Assembly: GCF_016102285.1 (NCBI RefSeq)
Contig: NZ_JACFOY010000001.1
Coordinates: forward strand, 1,550,001-1,614,000
Direction: 5' to 3'
Length of the DNA stretch: 64,000 bases
Source of the DNA: Bartonella sp. M0177
Lineage (GTDB): Bacteria > Pseudomonadota > Alphaproteobacteria > Rhizobiales > Rhizobiaceae
In this document: positions 10,837 to 21,470 of the stretch, one piece after another
How positions within the stretch are numbered: position 1 is the first letter of the stretch
Layout of the letters: the number at the start of each line of letters is the position of its first letter
Program-made: the position numbers and the translations under genes
The notes under the pieces: model-generated
Seen by the model: only the letters and a program-made list of their open reading frames with translations
Told to the model about the DNA's origin: nothing
Database searches by the model: none

Positions 10837-11130
10837 TTAAAGACCAGTCGAAACGTCGATTGACTGACCTTCAGCCAGCGTCACGATCGCTTTTTTGACA
10901 TCACTCTGTCGACCGACAACGCCTTTAAAACGTTTCACCTTACCCTTGCGGGTTGTTGTATTCACTGCTGTAACTTTGACACCAAATAAAGCTTCAACAG
11001 CCGCTTTGATTTCAGATTTTGTCGCCTTGGGGGTAACCTTGAAAACGACCTGATTGTTTTCCGATAGCATCGTCGATTTTTCCGTAATAACCGGACTTAC
11101 GACGACATCATAGTGGCGAAGATCTGTCAT
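10837..11130 (-). CDS. rplW: 50S ribosomal protein L23
   Basis: Exit-site protein that docks trigger factor and SRP. 97 residues, starting [21 protein letters not shown], with the conserved [20 protein letters not shown]. Its ATG overlaps the rplD stop by 4 bases (ATGA), so translation is probably coupled. Confidence 0.98.
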   Translation of the reverse strand: MTDLRHYDVVVSPVITEKSTMLSENNQVVFKVTPKATKSEIKAAVEALFGVKVTAVNTTTRKGKVKRFKGVVGRQSDVKKAIVTLAEGQSIDVSTGL

Positions 11131-11747
11131 TTGAACCGCTCCTCAAGGGCTTCGACGGCTGCTTTGGACAAAACAAGTTTGCCACGACGCAGAATGTCAT
11201 AAACATTAATCCCCTGAACCGGCAAAACATCTACATTTGGAATGTTCGATGCGGCACGGGAAAACTTCAAATCAATTTCCTTACCACCGATAAGCAGTGC
11301 ATCAGAAAAACCGAGTTTTGCGAAATCCTTGGCTAAAACTTTCGTTTTTGCTTCTTTGACATTCAACTCGTCCACAATGATCAGATCATTGGCTTTAACT
11401 TTTGCTGACAATGCATGACGCAAACCCAAAGCACGAACCTTTTTCGGTAGTTCATGTGCATGGCTGCGGACAACAGGCCCGTGAGCCTTACCACCACCAC
11501 GGAATTGCGGAACGCGAGCAGATGAATGACGAGCGCGGCCTGTCCCCTTCTGCTTGTACATTTTTGCGCCCGAACGCGATACATCAGCGCGTGTCTGGCT
11601 TTGATGTGTACCTTGCTGACGACGGGCGAGCTGCCAACGGACAACACGTTGTAGAATATCTTCACGAGGATCTAAACCGAAGACATCTTCCGATACCTTC
11701 AATTTGCCAGCATCCTTGCCGTCAAGAGTAGTTACGATGAGATCCAT
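11127..11747 (-). CDS. rplD: 50S ribosomal protein L4
   Basis: Large-subunit protein lining the exit tunnel and, in enterobacteria, the autogenous repressor of the S10 operon. 206 residues, with the tunnel loop [30 protein letters not shown] at about residues 61-90. Overlaps rplW by 4 bases, 2 bases after rplC. No S10-type leader structure was identified by eye. Confidence 0.97.
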   Translation of the reverse strand: MDLIVTTLDGKDAGKLKVSEDVFGLDPREDILQRVVRWQLARRQQGTHQSQTRADVSRSGAKMYKQKGTGRARHSSARVPQFRGGGKAHGPVVRSHAHELPKKVRALGLRHALSAKVKANDLIIVDELNVKEAKTKVLAKDFAKLGFSDALLIGGKEIDLKFSRAASNIPNVDVLPVQGINVYDILRRGKLVLSKAAVEALEERFK

Positions 11748-11749
11748 TA

Positions 11750-12487
11750 TCAGGCTCCCTCAGCGACTGTAGCTTCCGCCTTAGGGGCAGCAGCATCTGT
11801 TTTTGCATTCTTTGACTGACGCAAAGCGGCTGGCTTCGGTGCATTCTCCGGAACGCTCTTCTTGACAGCATCCCTTACCAAAATCCAGGCACCTTTCGAA
11901 CCGGGAACAGCACCGCGAACCAAAATCAACCCGCGATCAGCGTCGGTTGAAACAACTTCGATATTCAAAGTCGTAATTCTCGTCTGCCCCATATGGCCAG
12001 CCATTTTCTTACCCTTAAACACCTTACCCGGATCCTGACGTTGACCCGTCGAACCATGGGCACGGTGTGTAATGGAGTTACCGTGCGAAGCACGATGTCC
12101 GCCAAAATTATGACGCTTCATAACGCCGGCGAAACCTTTACCGATTGATGTACCGGTGACATCAACCAATTGACCGGGAACAAAATGTTCCGCAGTAATC
12201 TCGGCCCCAACTTCCAAAAGATTGTCGGGACTTACACGAAATTCCGCAATTTTTGCCTTCGGTTCTACCGAAGCCTTTGCAAAATGACCACGCAATGCCT
12301 GAGAGGTATTCTTTACCTTTGCAAGCCCTACGCCTAACTGAACAGCTGTGTAGCCATTCTTCTCAACTGTACGCTGAGCAACAACCTGACAATTCTCCAA
12401 ACGCAGAACCGTAACAGGTACATGTTCTCCGGCATCATTATAGACGCGGGTCATGCCCAGCTTTTGTGCTATTACACCTGAACGCAT
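11750..12487 (-). CDS. rplC: 50S ribosomal protein L3
   Basis: Early assembly protein reaching the peptidyl-transferase centre. I chose the ATG at 12487 ([18 protein letters not shown]), which has ggaagga upstream and gives 245 residues; a TTG eight codons earlier is unlikely. The central signature [22 protein letters not shown] is intact. It contains the glutamine ([10 protein letters not shown]) that is methylated by PrmB in enterobacteria. The C-terminus has an Ala/Lys/Glu-rich tail of about 30 residues, common in this order. Confidence 0.96.
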   Translation of the reverse strand: MRSGVIAQKLGMTRVYNDAGEHVPVTVLRLENCQVVAQRTVEKNGYTAVQLGVGLAKVKNTSQALRGHFAKASVEPKAKIAEFRVSPDNLLEVGAEITAEHFVPGQLVDVTGTSIGKGFAGVMKRHNFGGHRASHGNSITHRAHGSTGQRQDPGKVFKGKKMAGHMGQTRITTLNIEVVSTDADRGLILVRGAVPGSKGAWILVRDAVKKSVPENAPKPAALRQSKNAKTDAAAPKAEATVAEGA

Positions 12488-12514
12488 CGGGTTCGTTCCT
12501 TCCGTCCCCAAGCC

Positions 12515-12823
12515 TTAAAGCTTGATCTCGACATCAACACCAGCAGAAAGGTCGAGCTTCATAAGCGCGTCCACAGTCTGCGGCGTCGGATCAACAATAT
12601 CAAGAAGACGCTTATGTGTACGCATCTCAAACTGCTCACGGCTCTTCTTGTCGATGTGCGGCCCACGATTAACCGTGAACTTCTCGATTCGCGTAGGAAG
12701 CGGAATCGGTCCACGGATATTGGCGCCAGTACGCTTGGCGGTCGACACAATCTCACGTGTCGATGCGTCAAGAATCCGGTGATCAAACGCTTTTAAGCGA
12801 ATGCGGATGTTCTGACCGTTCAT
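12515..12823 (-). CDS. rpsJ: 30S ribosomal protein S10
   Basis: Small-subunit head protein; also the NusE antitermination partner of NusB. 102 residues from the ATG at 12823 ([19 protein letters not shown]), which matches the family length; an upstream in-frame start would add 13 unsupported residues. Conserved [31 protein letters not shown] is intact. First of the S10 group, 66 bases after tuf, so the str and S10 operons are joined. Confidence 0.97.
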   Translation of the reverse strand: MNGQNIRIRLKAFDHRILDASTREIVSTAKRTGANIRGPIPLPTRIEKFTVNRGPHIDKKSREQFEMRTHKRLLDIVDPTPQTVDALMKLDLSAGVDVEIKL

Positions 12824-12889
12824 ACTTTTCTTATCCCTGTCAATTGGAACGTCTTTTTTCAAAGACGCTCCTTAACAATTAAAATTCAA

Positions 12890-14065
12890 CTATTCAATGA
12901 TTTTAGAAACGATACCGGCACCAACAGTGTGGCCACCTTCACGGATAGCGAAGCGGAGCTTCTCTTCCATAGCAACCGGAACAATCAGTGTGACATCCAT
13001 CGTAACATTATCACCCGGCATAACCATTTCTGTACCTTCCGGCAGTGTTACAATGCCGGTAACGTCTGTCGTACGGAAATAGAACTGAGGACGATAATTG
13101 GTGAAAAATGGTGTGTGACGACCACCTTCATCCTTTGTCAAAATATAAGCTTCTGCCTTGAACTTGGTGTGCGGTGTAACTGTACCGGGCTTCGCCAATA
13201 CCTGTCCACGTTCAACGCCTTCACGTTCAATACCACGAAGAAGTGCACCAATGTTGTCGCCTGCTTCACCTTCATCAAGAAGCTTGCGGAACATTTCAAC
13301 GCCGGTTACCGTCGTCTTTGTTGTCGGACGAATACCAACGATTTCAACTTCGTCACCAACCTTGACAATACCACGCTCGACACGGCCGGTAACAACTGTA
13401 CCACGACCGGAAATCGAGAACACGTCTTCAATCGGCATCAAGAAAGGCTGATCAATCGGACGCTTCGGAGTTGGGATATATTCATCAACTTCGTGCATCA
13501 AAAGACGAACAGCATCTTCACCGATTTCCTTGTTGGTGCCTTCAAGAGCAGCCAATGCAGAACCCTTGACAATCGGAATCTCGTCGCCAGGGAAATCATA
13601 TTTCGAAAGAAGTTCACGAACTTCAAGCTCGACAAGCTCGAGAAGTTCTTCATCATCTACCTGATCAACCTTGTTCAAGAAAACAACAATTGCAGGAACA
13701 CCAACCTGACGAGCAAGAAGAATGTGTTCACGTGTCTGCGGCATCGGGCCATCAGCGGCGGAAACAACAAGAATTGCACCGTCCATCTGGGCAGCACCGG
13801 TGATCATGTTCTTGACATAGTCAGCGTGTCCCGGGCAATCAACGTGGGCGTAGTGACGCTTCTCTGTCTCGTATTCTACGTGTGCTGTAGAAATCGTGAT
13901 ACCACGAGCACGTTCTTCCGGCGCAGCATCAATCTGGTCATACGCCTTGAACTCACCAAAATACTTTGTAATCGCTGCCGTCAGCGTTGTCTTACCATGG
14001 TCAACGTGACCAATCGTGCCGATATTTACATGCGGCTTCGTACGTTCATATTTGGACTTTGCCAT
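12890..14065 (-). CDS. tuf: Elongation factor Tu
   Basis: GTPase delivering aminoacyl-tRNA to the ribosome. 391 residues from the ATG at 14065 ([20 protein letters not shown]), with ggagag upstream. The G motifs are GHVDHGKT (P-loop), DCPGHADY (switch II), NKVD and a GSALA-type G5. Domains II and III follow, including [19 protein letters not shown] second tuf copy elsewhere is likely in this group but not visible here. Confidence 0.98.
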   Translation of the reverse strand: MAKSKYERTKPHVNIGTIGHVDHGKTTLTAAITKYFGEFKAYDQIDAAPEERARGITISTAHVEYETEKRHYAHVDCPGHADYVKNMITGAAQMDGAILVVSAADGPMPQTREHILLARQVGVPAIVVFLNKVDQVDDEELLELVELEVRELLSKYDFPGDEIPIVKGSALAALEGTNKEIGEDAVRLLMHEVDEYIPTPKRPIDQPFLMPIEDVFSISGRGTVVTGRVERGIVKVGDEVEIVGIRPTTKTTVTGVEMFRKLLDEGEAGDNIGALLRGIEREGVERGQVLAKPGTVTPHTKFKAEAYILTKDEGGRHTPFFTNYRPQFYFRTTDVTGIVTLPEGTEMVMPGDNVTMDVTLIVPVAMEEKLRFAIREGGHTVGAGIVSKIIE

Positions 14066-14129
14066 CTGAGCTCTCTCCATTTTCTGCCCTATTCAGGGCT
14101 GAGTTGAAAGTTAATACGTAACCGCCTGA

Positions 14130-16214
14130 TTACGCGAATTTTTTCTGAATTTCTTGAGCCACTGCTGTAGGCACTGGTTCATAATGATCGAATTGCATTG
14201 TGTATTGGGCACGCCCCTGGCTCATCGAACGCAAGCTATTGACATAACCAAACATGTTTGCGAGCGGAACCATAGCGTCAACTACGGTTGCAATACCTCT
14301 CGGTTCTGTACCGGAAATCTGTCCGCGACGGGAATTCAAATCACCGATAACATCACCAACATAATCTTCCGGTGTAACAACCTCGACCTTCATAATCGGT
14401 TCGAGAAGCTGAGCTCCGGCTTTCTGGGCACCTTCACGGAAAGCTGCGCGACCGGCAATTTCGAAAGCAAGAACCGAAGAGTCAACATCATGGTAGGCAC
14501 CATCAAGCAAAGTGGCTTTAACACCTTGCATCGGGAAACCGGCAAGAGGACCTGATCCCATAACACTTTCGAGCCCTTTTTGAACGCCCGGAATGTATTC
14601 CTTAGGAACAGCACCGCCAACAATCTTGGATTCAAACAACAAACCTTCACCGTCATAAGGTTCAAAAAGAATCTTGACGCGAGCGAACTGACCCGAACCA
14701 CCAGATTGCTTCTTATGGGTATAGTCAACTTCAGCAGGCTTCGTAATCGTTTCGCGATAAGCAACCTGCGGCTGACCAACATTGGCTTCAACCTTGAATT
14801 CGCGACGCATACGGTCAACGATAATATCAAGATGAAGTTCGCCCATACCGGCAATAATCGTCTGTCCGGATTCTTCATCCGATTTTACACGGAATGATGG
14901 ATCTTCAGCAGCCAAGCGGTTGAGCGCAATACCCATCTTTTCCTGATCGGCCTTTGTCTTTGGCTCGATTGCAATTTCAATAACCGGCTCAGGAAATTCC
15001 ATACGTTCAAGAATAACCGGATGAAGCGGATCACAAAGTGTATCGCCTGTTGTTGTTTCTTTCAAACCGGCCAATGCCACAATATCACCGGCAAAAGCCT
15101 CTTCGATATCGGTACGGGCATTCGAATGCATCAACAACATACGACCGATACGTTCCTTTTTACCTTTCACAGTATTCTCAAGCGAAACACCTTTATGCAA
15201 TTCGCCTGAATAGATACGGCAGAAAGTCAACGAACCAACAAACGGGTCGTTCATAATCTTGAATGCCAGCATTGAAAGAGGAGCGGCATCCGAAGATTCG
15301 CGAGTTGTCTCTTCGCCTGTCTTAACGTCGATACCCTGAATAGCAGGAACATCAACCGGAGACGGAAGATAGGAAACAACAGCATCCAGCAAAGGTTGAA
15401 CACCTTTATTTTTAAAGGCGGAACCACAAAGAACCGGATGGAAAAGCACTTCACAAGTACCTTTACGAATAAGTGCGATCAGCTCTTCATTGGTCGGCAT
15501 TTTACCTTCGAGATAAGCTTCTGTCGCTGCTTCATCAACTTCAACAGCAGACTCGACCAGTTTCTCACGATATTCTTCAGCTTTTTCCTTCATATTAGCA
15601 GGAATTTCGCTGGTAATTGTATGACCACCAATCGAACCATCCCAGGTAAGGGCTTTCATATCAATAAGATCAATAACGCCTTCGAAATCATTCTCCGCAC
15701 CAATCGGCAACTGAAGAACAAGTGCTTTTGCTCCAAGACGCGAACCGACCATTTCAACGCTGCGATAAAAATCGGCGCCGATCTTGTCCATCTTGTTGAC
15801 AAAAACCATCCTCGGTACATGATATTTTTCAGCCTGACGCCAGACAGTTTCTGTCTGTGGCTCAACACCGGCATTTGCATCCAGAAGTGCAATAGCACCA
15901 TCAAGAACACGCAATGAACGTTCGACTTCAATTGTAAAATCGACGTGCCCCGGGGTGTCAATAATATTGAACCGGCAGTTTTCGCCGTTACGACCTTTCC
16001 AGAAAGTGGTTGTTGCAGCGGAAGTAATGGTAATACCGCGTTCCTGCTCCTGCTCCATCCAATCCATCGTGGAAGCGCCATCATGCGTTTCACCGATTTT
16101 ATGATTCTTACCGGTATAGTAAAGAATACGCTCGGTCATTGTGGTCTTACCGGCATCAATATGCGCCATAATACCAAAATTGCGATAATCTTCGATTTTA
16201 TACTCGCGAGCCAT
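14130..16214 (-). CDS. fusA: Elongation factor G
   Basis: Ribosomal translocase GTPase. 694 residues, starting [20 protein letters not shown]. The G motifs are [20 protein letters not shown] (switch I), DTPGHVDFT and NKMDK. Domains II to V follow (HMHSN-like [35 protein letters not shown]; domain [19 protein letters not shown]). It lies between rpsG and tuf as in the classical str operon. Confidence 0.98.
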   Translation of the reverse strand: MAREYKIEDYRNFGIMAHIDAGKTTMTERILYYTGKNHKIGETHDGASTMDWMEQEQERGITITSAATTTFWKGRNGENCRFNIIDTPGHVDFTIEVERSLRVLDGAIALLDANAGVEPQTETVWRQAEKYHVPRMVFVNKMDKIGADFYRSVEMVGSRLGAKALVLQLPIGAENDFEGVIDLIDMKALTWDGSIGGHTITSEIPANMKEKAEEYREKLVESAVEVDEAATEAYLEGKMPTNEELIALIRKGTCEVLFHPVLCGSAFKNKGVQPLLDAVVSYLPSPVDVPAIQGIDVKTGEETTRESSDAAPLSMLAFKIMNDPFVGSLTFCRIYSGELHKGVSLENTVKGKKERIGRMLLMHSNARTDIEEAFAGDIVALAGLKETTTGDTLCDPLHPVILERMEFPEPVIEIAIEPKTKADQEKMGIALNRLAAEDPSFRVKSDEESGQTIIAGMGELHLDIIVDRMRREFKVEANVGQPQVAYRETITKPAEVDYTHKKQSGGSGQFARVKILFEPYDGEGLLFESKIVGGAVPKEYIPGVQKGLESVMGSGPLAGFPMQGVKATLLDGAYHDVDSSVLAFEIAGRAAFREGAQKAGAQLLEPIMKVEVVTPEDYVGDVIGDLNSRRGQISGTEPRGIATVVDAMVPLANMFGYVNSLRSMSQGRAQYTMQFDHYEPVPTAVAQEIQKKFA

Positions 16215-16244
16215 ATTTTTTGCTTTCGATTAAAAAGAGTTCTC

Positions 16245-16727
<483 letters not shown>

Positions 16728-16733
16728 TCAAAC

Positions 16734-17105
16734 TTATTTAGGACGCTTGGCACCGTATTTGGAACGGCGCTGCTTACGATTCTTAACACCTTGTGTATCA
16801 AGCACACCACGAATGATGTGATAACGAACACCAGGCAAATCCTTAACACGTCCGCCACGAATCATGACAACGGAGTGCTCCTGAAGGTTATGACCTTCAC
16901 CAGGAATATAACCAATAACTTCAAAACCATTGGTCAAACGAACCTTGGCAACCTTACGGAGAGCCGAATTAGGTTTCTTCGGTGTCGTTGTATAAACGCG
17001 CGTGCACACACCACGCTTTTGCGGGTTTGCCTGCAGAGCAGGAACCTTATTACGCTTGACCGGCGCTGTACGCGGCTTGCGGATCAACTGGTTTACGGTA
17101 GGCAT
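16734..17105 (-). CDS. rpsL: 30S ribosomal protein S12
   Basis: Decoding-centre protein controlling fidelity. 123 residues, starting [15 protein letters not shown]. The two streptomycin-determinant lysines are wild type ([15 protein letters not shown] and [14 protein letters not shown]), and the PxxPNS loop that carries the methylthiolated aspartate in other bacteria is recognisable in the same segments. First gene of the cluster; a promoter about 300 bases upstream is described separately. Confidence 0.98.
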   Translation of the reverse strand: MPTVNQLIRKPRTAPVKRNKVPALQANPQKRGVCTRVYTTTPKKPNSALRKVAKVRLTNGFEVIGYIPGEGHNLQEHSVVMIRGGRVKDLPGVRYHIIRGVLDTQGVKNRKQRRSKYGAKRPK

Positions 17106-17163
17106 TCAACCTTCCTCTTTTCAATCTCTTTTTCGTCTCGCCCAATTTGGGCCGCTTCACTTT

Positions 17164-17194
17164 ATTTAGTTCCCAATCAACCGGATTTAGTTCC
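17164..17194. repeat. Two 21-bp-spaced copies of ATTTAGTTCC in the rpsL leader
   Basis: ATTTAGTTCC occurs at 17164-17173 and 17185-17194, exactly two helical turns apart, about 60-90 bases upstream of rpsL and inside the presumed untranslated leader. Read on the coding strand it is GGAACTAAAT. The function is unknown; it could be a protein-binding pair or chance. Confidence 0.5.
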
Positions 17195-17408
17195 GAACCA
17201 ACTGGTAACGACAGTAAACACATGCACAAAAAACCGGGCTTCACCGCTATCGTGCAGATCACCCGACTATAAGCAGAGGAGACCTTTCAAGGGCCTCATG
17301 CATCCGGCATTTGCGTTTCAAAACCGTAAAACGAACCCTGTTTGAGGCGAACTCCAAAACGTGTCGTTTTGAAAATGTAGCTAACCTCACATCGGCTCCG
17401 ATGGCGGT

Positions 17409-17437
17409 TTATTAACGATAAACGGTTGTTGCGTCAA
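17409..17437 (-). promoter_or_regulatory. Sigma70-type promoter for the rpsL-led ribosomal cluster
   Basis: On the minus strand TTGACG (17437-17432) and TAATAA (17414-17409) are separated by exactly 17 bases, close to the housekeeping consensus. The predicted start is near 17401, giving a leader of about 295 bases before rpsL. No closer match was seen in the gap. Confidence 0.65.
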
Positions 17438-18022
17438 GTCCTATAGCCGAGAAAAACTATGAAATCGCGAAATTTACAGCGATTGAATGAACAATTGACG
17501 GTTTATCGGCATAGAGGCAACAATATTGACCCGATTTTAACAGCCTATTCCCTTTTTGAACCCCTTTCAGAGAGTGTCGAACACTTTCCTATTTCGGTTT
17601 TAACGTCCATTATCAGGTCATTCGTGGAATCAAACAGACAAAACCAAGAATCGGCTATAAGTTATTCTGTTAAAATATGATGAACATTTCGGCATATTGT
17701 CGTGGATAAGACGTTAAACCCAGCCCCAAAAAAGCCATATGGATAATATTGTCATGCATTTTGGTCGCTACAGGCTGTGCTTATGCGAGATTTTGCAACC
17801 CCTAAGCTCTTTGTAAGTGACTTGCCAGTGATACAGGTTACTTTTTTCAAGCCCGTATAATTAAGAGGTTGCCATACCGTTAAATGATTGCCTCTACATT
17901 CAAGAGTTTTGATTACCTCTATTAATTAAGAATCGTGATTGAAGATTTTCTTGTCACCAATATTCATTATTATAGAAACAAACACTTGAAGCTTCAGAAA
18001 AACATTGGTTAAAGTGTTCTTC

Positions 18023-18799
18023 ATGAAAATAGCAACCTGGAATGTGGCCGGTGTCAGGGCCAGACATGATACTCTTATAAAGTGGCTGAAGCAGTCTCAA
18101 GTTGATGTGGTATGCCTGCAGGAAACAAAGACAATCGATGCCAATTTTCCCAGAGCCGAAATTGAAGCGCTCGGTTACAATATCAGCACCCATGGACAGA
18201 AAGGCTTCAACGGAGTTGCGCTTCTTTCAAAGATAAATCCTGACGAGGTAATCTGTGGTCTGCCTGGCGATGATAGCGATGAACAGGCCCGTTATATCGA
18301 AGCTGTTTATTCCACCAAAACCGGCGTTATACGTATTGTCTCGCTTTACGTACCGAACGGCAATCCGGTTGATAGCGAAAAATATCCTTATAAATTACGT
18401 TGGTATGAACGCTTCTATGATCGCGCAGTTTCCCTTCTCGCATTGGAAGAACCTCTGATTTTCGCCGGTGATTATAATGTCATCGACTCTGCTTTTGACG
18501 CCAAAAATCCTCAGGAGTGGGAAGGCGATGCATTATATCTGCCGAAAAGCCGCGAAGCTTTGTGGAAGATAAAAAATCTCGGTTTCTATGATGCCACGCG
18601 AGCCACTTCGGATAATCCGGATTATAGTTTCTGGGATTTCAAATCCGGCGCATGGCAGAAAAATGATGGAATAAGAATTGATCATTTTTTCATTTCTCCC
18701 GAAGCTGCGGATAAACTTGAAGCGAGTTCAGTAGAACGGGCTGTTCGCGGCTGGGATAAACCGTCCGATCATGTTCCTGTCCTTATTGAATTGCGTTAG
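18023..18799 (+). CDS. xthA: Exodeoxyribonuclease III
   Basis: AP endonuclease and 3'-5' exonuclease of base-excision repair. 258 residues from the ATG at 18023 (MKIATWNVAGVRAR), chosen over an upstream TTG because the family starts here. Catalytic motifs in order: the Asn of ATWNVAG, the metal-binding Glu of CLQETKT, the Tyr of LYVPNG, the Asp/Asn of FAGDYNV, and RIDHFFIS and the Asp-His of PSDHVPVL. Monocistronic; divergent from the ribosomal cluster. Confidence 0.95.
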   Translation: MKIATWNVAGVRARHDTLIKWLKQSQVDVVCLQETKTIDANFPRAEIEALGYNISTHGQKGFNGVALLSKINPDEVICGLPGDDSDEQARYIEAVYSTKTGVIRIVSLYVPNGNPVDSEKYPYKLRWYERFYDRAVSLLALEEPLIFAGDYNVIDSAFDAKNPQEWEGDALYLPKSREALWKIKNLGFYDATRATSDNPDYSFWDFKSGAWQKNDGIRIDHFFISPEAADKLEASSVERAVRGWDKPSDHVPVLIELR

Positions 18800-18827
18800 G
18801 CCATTTTGTTTTTCACCCGTCAAATGC

Positions 18828-18865
18828 AAAGAATGCGTTTAAAAATAAAGAATTCGTTTAAAAAT
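18828..18865. repeat. Tandem 19-bp repeat upstream of the gltI-like gene
   Basis: Two abutting copies of AAAGAATNCGTTTAAAAAT (18828-18846 and 18847-18865) differ at one base. They lie about 90-130 bases before the gltI-like start and right after the xthA stop. The position suggests a regulator-binding or promoter element, but no regulator is identified. Confidence 0.6.
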
Positions 18866-18895
18866 ACAGAAATGTTATATTCATTAAAAAAATGT

Positions 18896-18913
18896 GCTAA
18901 ACTTGCGTTTAGC
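18896..18913. promoter_or_regulatory. Perfect 7-bp palindrome in the gltI leader
   Basis: GCTAAAC-ttgc-GTTTAGC forms a perfect inverted repeat 42 bases before the gltI-like ATG. It could be an operator or a leader hairpin; it has no T-tail so is not a terminator. Confidence 0.5.
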
Positions 18914-18954
18914 AGCAATTTTCTTGCAAAAATAACCGATTAAGGAGAACATTC

Positions 18955-19860
18955 ATGAGAAAAGCCCTGATGGCTTTTGCCGCTATGGCAATCTTGGGAC
19001 TGACCGGAACAGCAATGGGCCAGCAAAAGGATACGCTTGAAAAAATTAAAGATAGCGGCTCGATAACGTTAGGTGTGCGCGAATCGTCAGGTTTGGCTTA
19101 TGCCCTCGGTAACGGCAAATATGTCGGTTTTCATACCGAGATGGCCGAACGTATTATTGACGATATTTCTAAAAAAATAGGTAAACCGATCAAGATCAAT
19201 TATTTACCGATTACTTCGCAAAATCGTATTCCACTTTTGCAAAATGGAACATATGATTTCGAATGTGGCTCGACAACCAACAATGCCGCGAGAGGTAAAG
19301 AAGCAGCTTTTGCCTATACCACCTATGTTGAAGAAGTACGAATTGCCACCAAAAAAGATTCCGGCATTAAATCGATTGCCGACCTCAACGGAAAAACAGT
19401 TGCAACGACAACCGGAACAACATCTGTACAGCTCATTCGCAAAAACAAACGTGCGCAAAATATCGATTTTAAGGAAGTAAACGGAAAAGATCATGCCGAT
19501 AGTTTCCTGCTTCTGGAATCAGGACGTGCTGATGCCTTTGTGATGGACAGATCAATTCTGGCCGGAAATATTTCAAAATCGAAAAATCCATCCGATTATG
19601 TTATTTTGAATGACGTTCTCTCGGTTGAACCGATTGCCTGTATGTTGCGCCTTGATGACAAAAATTTGGAACAGGCAATTGATGACAGCATTGTTCGCCA
19701 AGTAAAAGATGGCTCACTGGAAACACTTTATAACAAATGGTTCATGCAACCGGTTCCTCCATCAAACACAGTTGTCGGATTGCCTCTTTCGGATATTACC
19801 AAAGATGCATGGGAACATCCCAACAACAAGCCAATGGAAGAATATAAAGAAAACAAATAA
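18955..19860 (+). CDS. gltI: Glutamate/aspartate-type ABC transporter substrate-binding protein
   Basis: Periplasmic solute-binding protein, family 3 (SBP_bac_3). 301 residues with a signal peptide of about 22 residues ending AMG-QQ. The start is supported by aaggagaacattc before the ATG. Family features: TLGVRESSGLAYAL near the mature N-terminus, GFHTEMAERIIDDI, FECGSTTNNAARGKEAAF, and FVMDRSILAG. The resemblance is closest to GltI/BztA-like binders of acidic amino acids; specificity is inferred. A hairpin separates it from the permease genes, so it is probably made in excess over the membrane parts. Confidence 0.9.
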   Translation: MRKALMAFAAMAILGLTGTAMGQQKDTLEKIKDSGSITLGVRESSGLAYALGNGKYVGFHTEMAERIIDDISKKIGKPIKINYLPITSQNRIPLLQNGTYDFECGSTTNNAARGKEAAFAYTTYVEEVRIATKKDSGIKSIADLNGKTVATTTGTTSVQLIRKNKRAQNIDFKEVNGKDHADSFLLLESGRADAFVMDRSILAGNISKSKNPSDYVILNDVLSVEPIACMLRLDDKNLEQAIDDSIVRQVKDGSLETLYNKWFMQPVPPSNTVVGLPLSDITKDAWEHPNNKPMEEYKENK

Positions 19861-19876
19861 TAAAACTGTGCGTAAA

Positions 19877-19914
19877 GGCTGCATGTATTTGAAATTGCGT
19901 GCAGCCAATTTTAT
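19877..19914 (+). terminator. Attenuating hairpin between binding protein and permease genes
   Basis: GGCTGCA (19877-19883) pairs perfectly with TGCAGCC (19900-19906), followed by AATTTTATTC. Such partial terminators are common after binding-protein genes and would favour gltI over gltJKL. Confidence 0.55.
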
Positions 19915-19989
19915 TCCGTTATCGGAACGATTGGCTCGTCCAGTTTAGGTGTGCGGGTACTCGTATAAGTTTGTCGGGAATAGTCTACA

Positions 19990-20742
19990 ATGGATTTTTC
20001 ATTCCTCTGTCTGGATGATATTGATCACACCCATGTTGCCGGTTGTTTTGGTAAAGCAGGTGTGAGCCATACCTATCTTGACACTTTACTCAACGCTTTT
20101 TTGAATACGGCTCTGCTTTCAATTTCGAGTTTGATTTTAGCCATTATTGTCGGTGTCATTATCGGCACAATGAGAACGCTGCCACGGACGACACTATTGA
20201 ACCGGATATTGCGGGTAATTGCTCGGATTTGGGTGGAAATAACCCGCAACATCCCGCTTCTTGTCCAGATTTTTCTTTGGTACTTCGTTGTACCGAAGAT
20301 ATATCCGCCGGCAATGGACTTTCCGCCGATGATATTGATCATTTGTGCATTGGGATTTTTTACTTCTGCCCGTATCGCCGAGCAGGTCCGTTCCGGAATT
20401 GAAGCCATTCCGACAGGACAGCGTTATGCCGCTATGGGAATGGGATTTACGACTTATCAGACTTATCGATATGTTATCTTGCCCCGGGCAATGCGCACAA
20501 TCCTGCCGCCGCTCATATCAGAATCCATGGGGATTGTGAAAAATTCGGCCGTCGCTTTTGCCGTATCAATCCACGAACTGATGCAATTCCAGTTTCAGGC
20601 TATTGAAGAAGTCAGTCATGTTTACGAGAACTACATGGTTGTAACAGTTCTTTACGTCATTATTTCTCTGGCTATTTTTATCGTCATGTCAGTCATTGAA
20701 CGGATGGTCAAAATTCCCGGTTTCCAGACGGAGGGAAGATAA
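19990..20742 (+). CDS. gltJ: Amino-acid ABC transporter permease (GltJ-type)
   Basis: Inner-membrane permease of the polar amino-acid family (HisMQ/GltJK). 250 residues with about five hydrophobic segments. The EAA loop, which docks the ATPase, reads EAIPTGQRYAAMGMGFT near residues 137-153. The N-terminal 30 residues (CLDDIDHTHVAG...) form a short hydrophilic lead before the first helix. Stops 2 bases before the next permease. Confidence 0.88.
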   Translation: MDFSFLCLDDIDHTHVAGCFGKAGVSHTYLDTLLNAFLNTALLSISSLILAIIVGVIIGTMRTLPRTTLLNRILRVIARIWVEITRNIPLLVQIFLWYFVVPKIYPPAMDFPPMILIICALGFFTSARIAEQVRSGIEAIPTGQRYAAMGMGFTTYQTYRYVILPRAMRTILPPLISESMGIVKNSAVAFAVSIHELMQFQFQAIEEVSHVYENYMVVTVLYVIISLAIFIVMSVIERMVKIPGFQTEGR

Positions 20743-20744
20743 TC

Positions 20745-21458
20745 ATGTCGAACCTCGGATCTACCCTATCCTATTATCTGACATTCGACTTTTCGTGGAT
20801 GGATTTTTCTTTTTTCACCTTCGATGTCTTCAAAACCTATATTTTGTCCGGACTTGTTTTCAGCGTTGTTTTGACCGTTGTCGCTACAATATTAGGGATC
20901 ATTTTCGGGACACTTCTCGCAATGATGAGGTTGTCCTCGATAAAACCGTTATCATGGCTTGCAACCTTCTATGTCACCGCTATGCGTGCAATTCCGCTGG
21001 TTATGGTCATTTTGTGGTTTTTTGTTCTATTGCCTTTTGTCACCGGTCATTCGATCGGGGCAAACAATTCGGCCTTTATAACATTCACTGCTTTTGAAGC
21101 AGCCTATTTTGCAGAAATTATGCGGGCGGGAATACGTTCAGTTCCACAGGGACAGAAATTTGCCAGTGAAGCTCTCGGCATGACCTATTGGCAATCCATG
21201 CTTATTGTTATCTTGCCGCAGGCACTGCGCAACATGCTTCCCGTGCTTCTGACGCAGGTTATCATCCTTTTTCAGGACACATCACTGGTTTATGCAATTA
21301 GCGGTAATGACCTTCTTAAAGGTTTCGACATTGTGGCAAACAATTTCGGTGTCAAACAGGAAGCTTATATACTGGCCGCCTTGTTCTACTTTGTGATCTG
21401 TTTTACGCTGTCGCAGGCCGTTATGTACCTGCAGAAAAAAGTCTCGATTATTCGCTGA
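20745..21458 (+). CDS. gltK: Amino-acid ABC transporter permease (GltK-type)
   Basis: Second permease subunit, forming a heterodimer with the upstream gene. 237 residues, about five membrane segments, EAA loop RSVPQGQKFASEALGMTYWQ near residues 130-149. Twelve bases before the ATPase gene. Confidence 0.88.
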   Translation: MSNLGSTLSYYLTFDFSWMDFSFFTFDVFKTYILSGLVFSVVLTVVATILGIIFGTLLAMMRLSSIKPLSWLATFYVTAMRAIPLVMVILWFFVLLPFVTGHSIGANNSAFITFTAFEAAYFAEIMRAGIRSVPQGQKFASEALGMTYWQSMLIVILPQALRNMLPVLLTQVIILFQDTSLVYAISGNDLLKGFDIVANNFGVKQEAYILAALFYFVICFTLSQAVMYLQKKVSIIR

Positions 21459-21470
21459 TAGGAAGGTTTC

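Larger units (their letters stand above)
17106..18022. other. Gene-free divergent region between rpsL and xthA
   Basis: This 0.9 kb stretch holds the rpsL leader and promoter described separately. A 73-residue open frame at 17459-17680 on the plus strand has no ribosome site or recognisable family and I do not call it. The rest shows no convincing gene. Confidence 0.6.

Noticed and set aside
13000-14107. Long plus-strand frame antisense to tuf, and many similar ones over ribosomal genes
   Set aside because: They mirror highly expressed minus-strand genes with strong codon bias; all are shadows.
17164-17194. GGAAC in the rpsL leader considered as the -35 of an EcfG (general stress) promoter
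   Set aside because: No CGTT-type -10 is found 16-17 bases downstream of either copy.
17459-17680. 73-residue plus-strand open frame upstream of xthA
   Set aside because: No ribosome site, no recognisable domain, and it begins just beyond the rpsL promoter; the composition does not suggest a protein.
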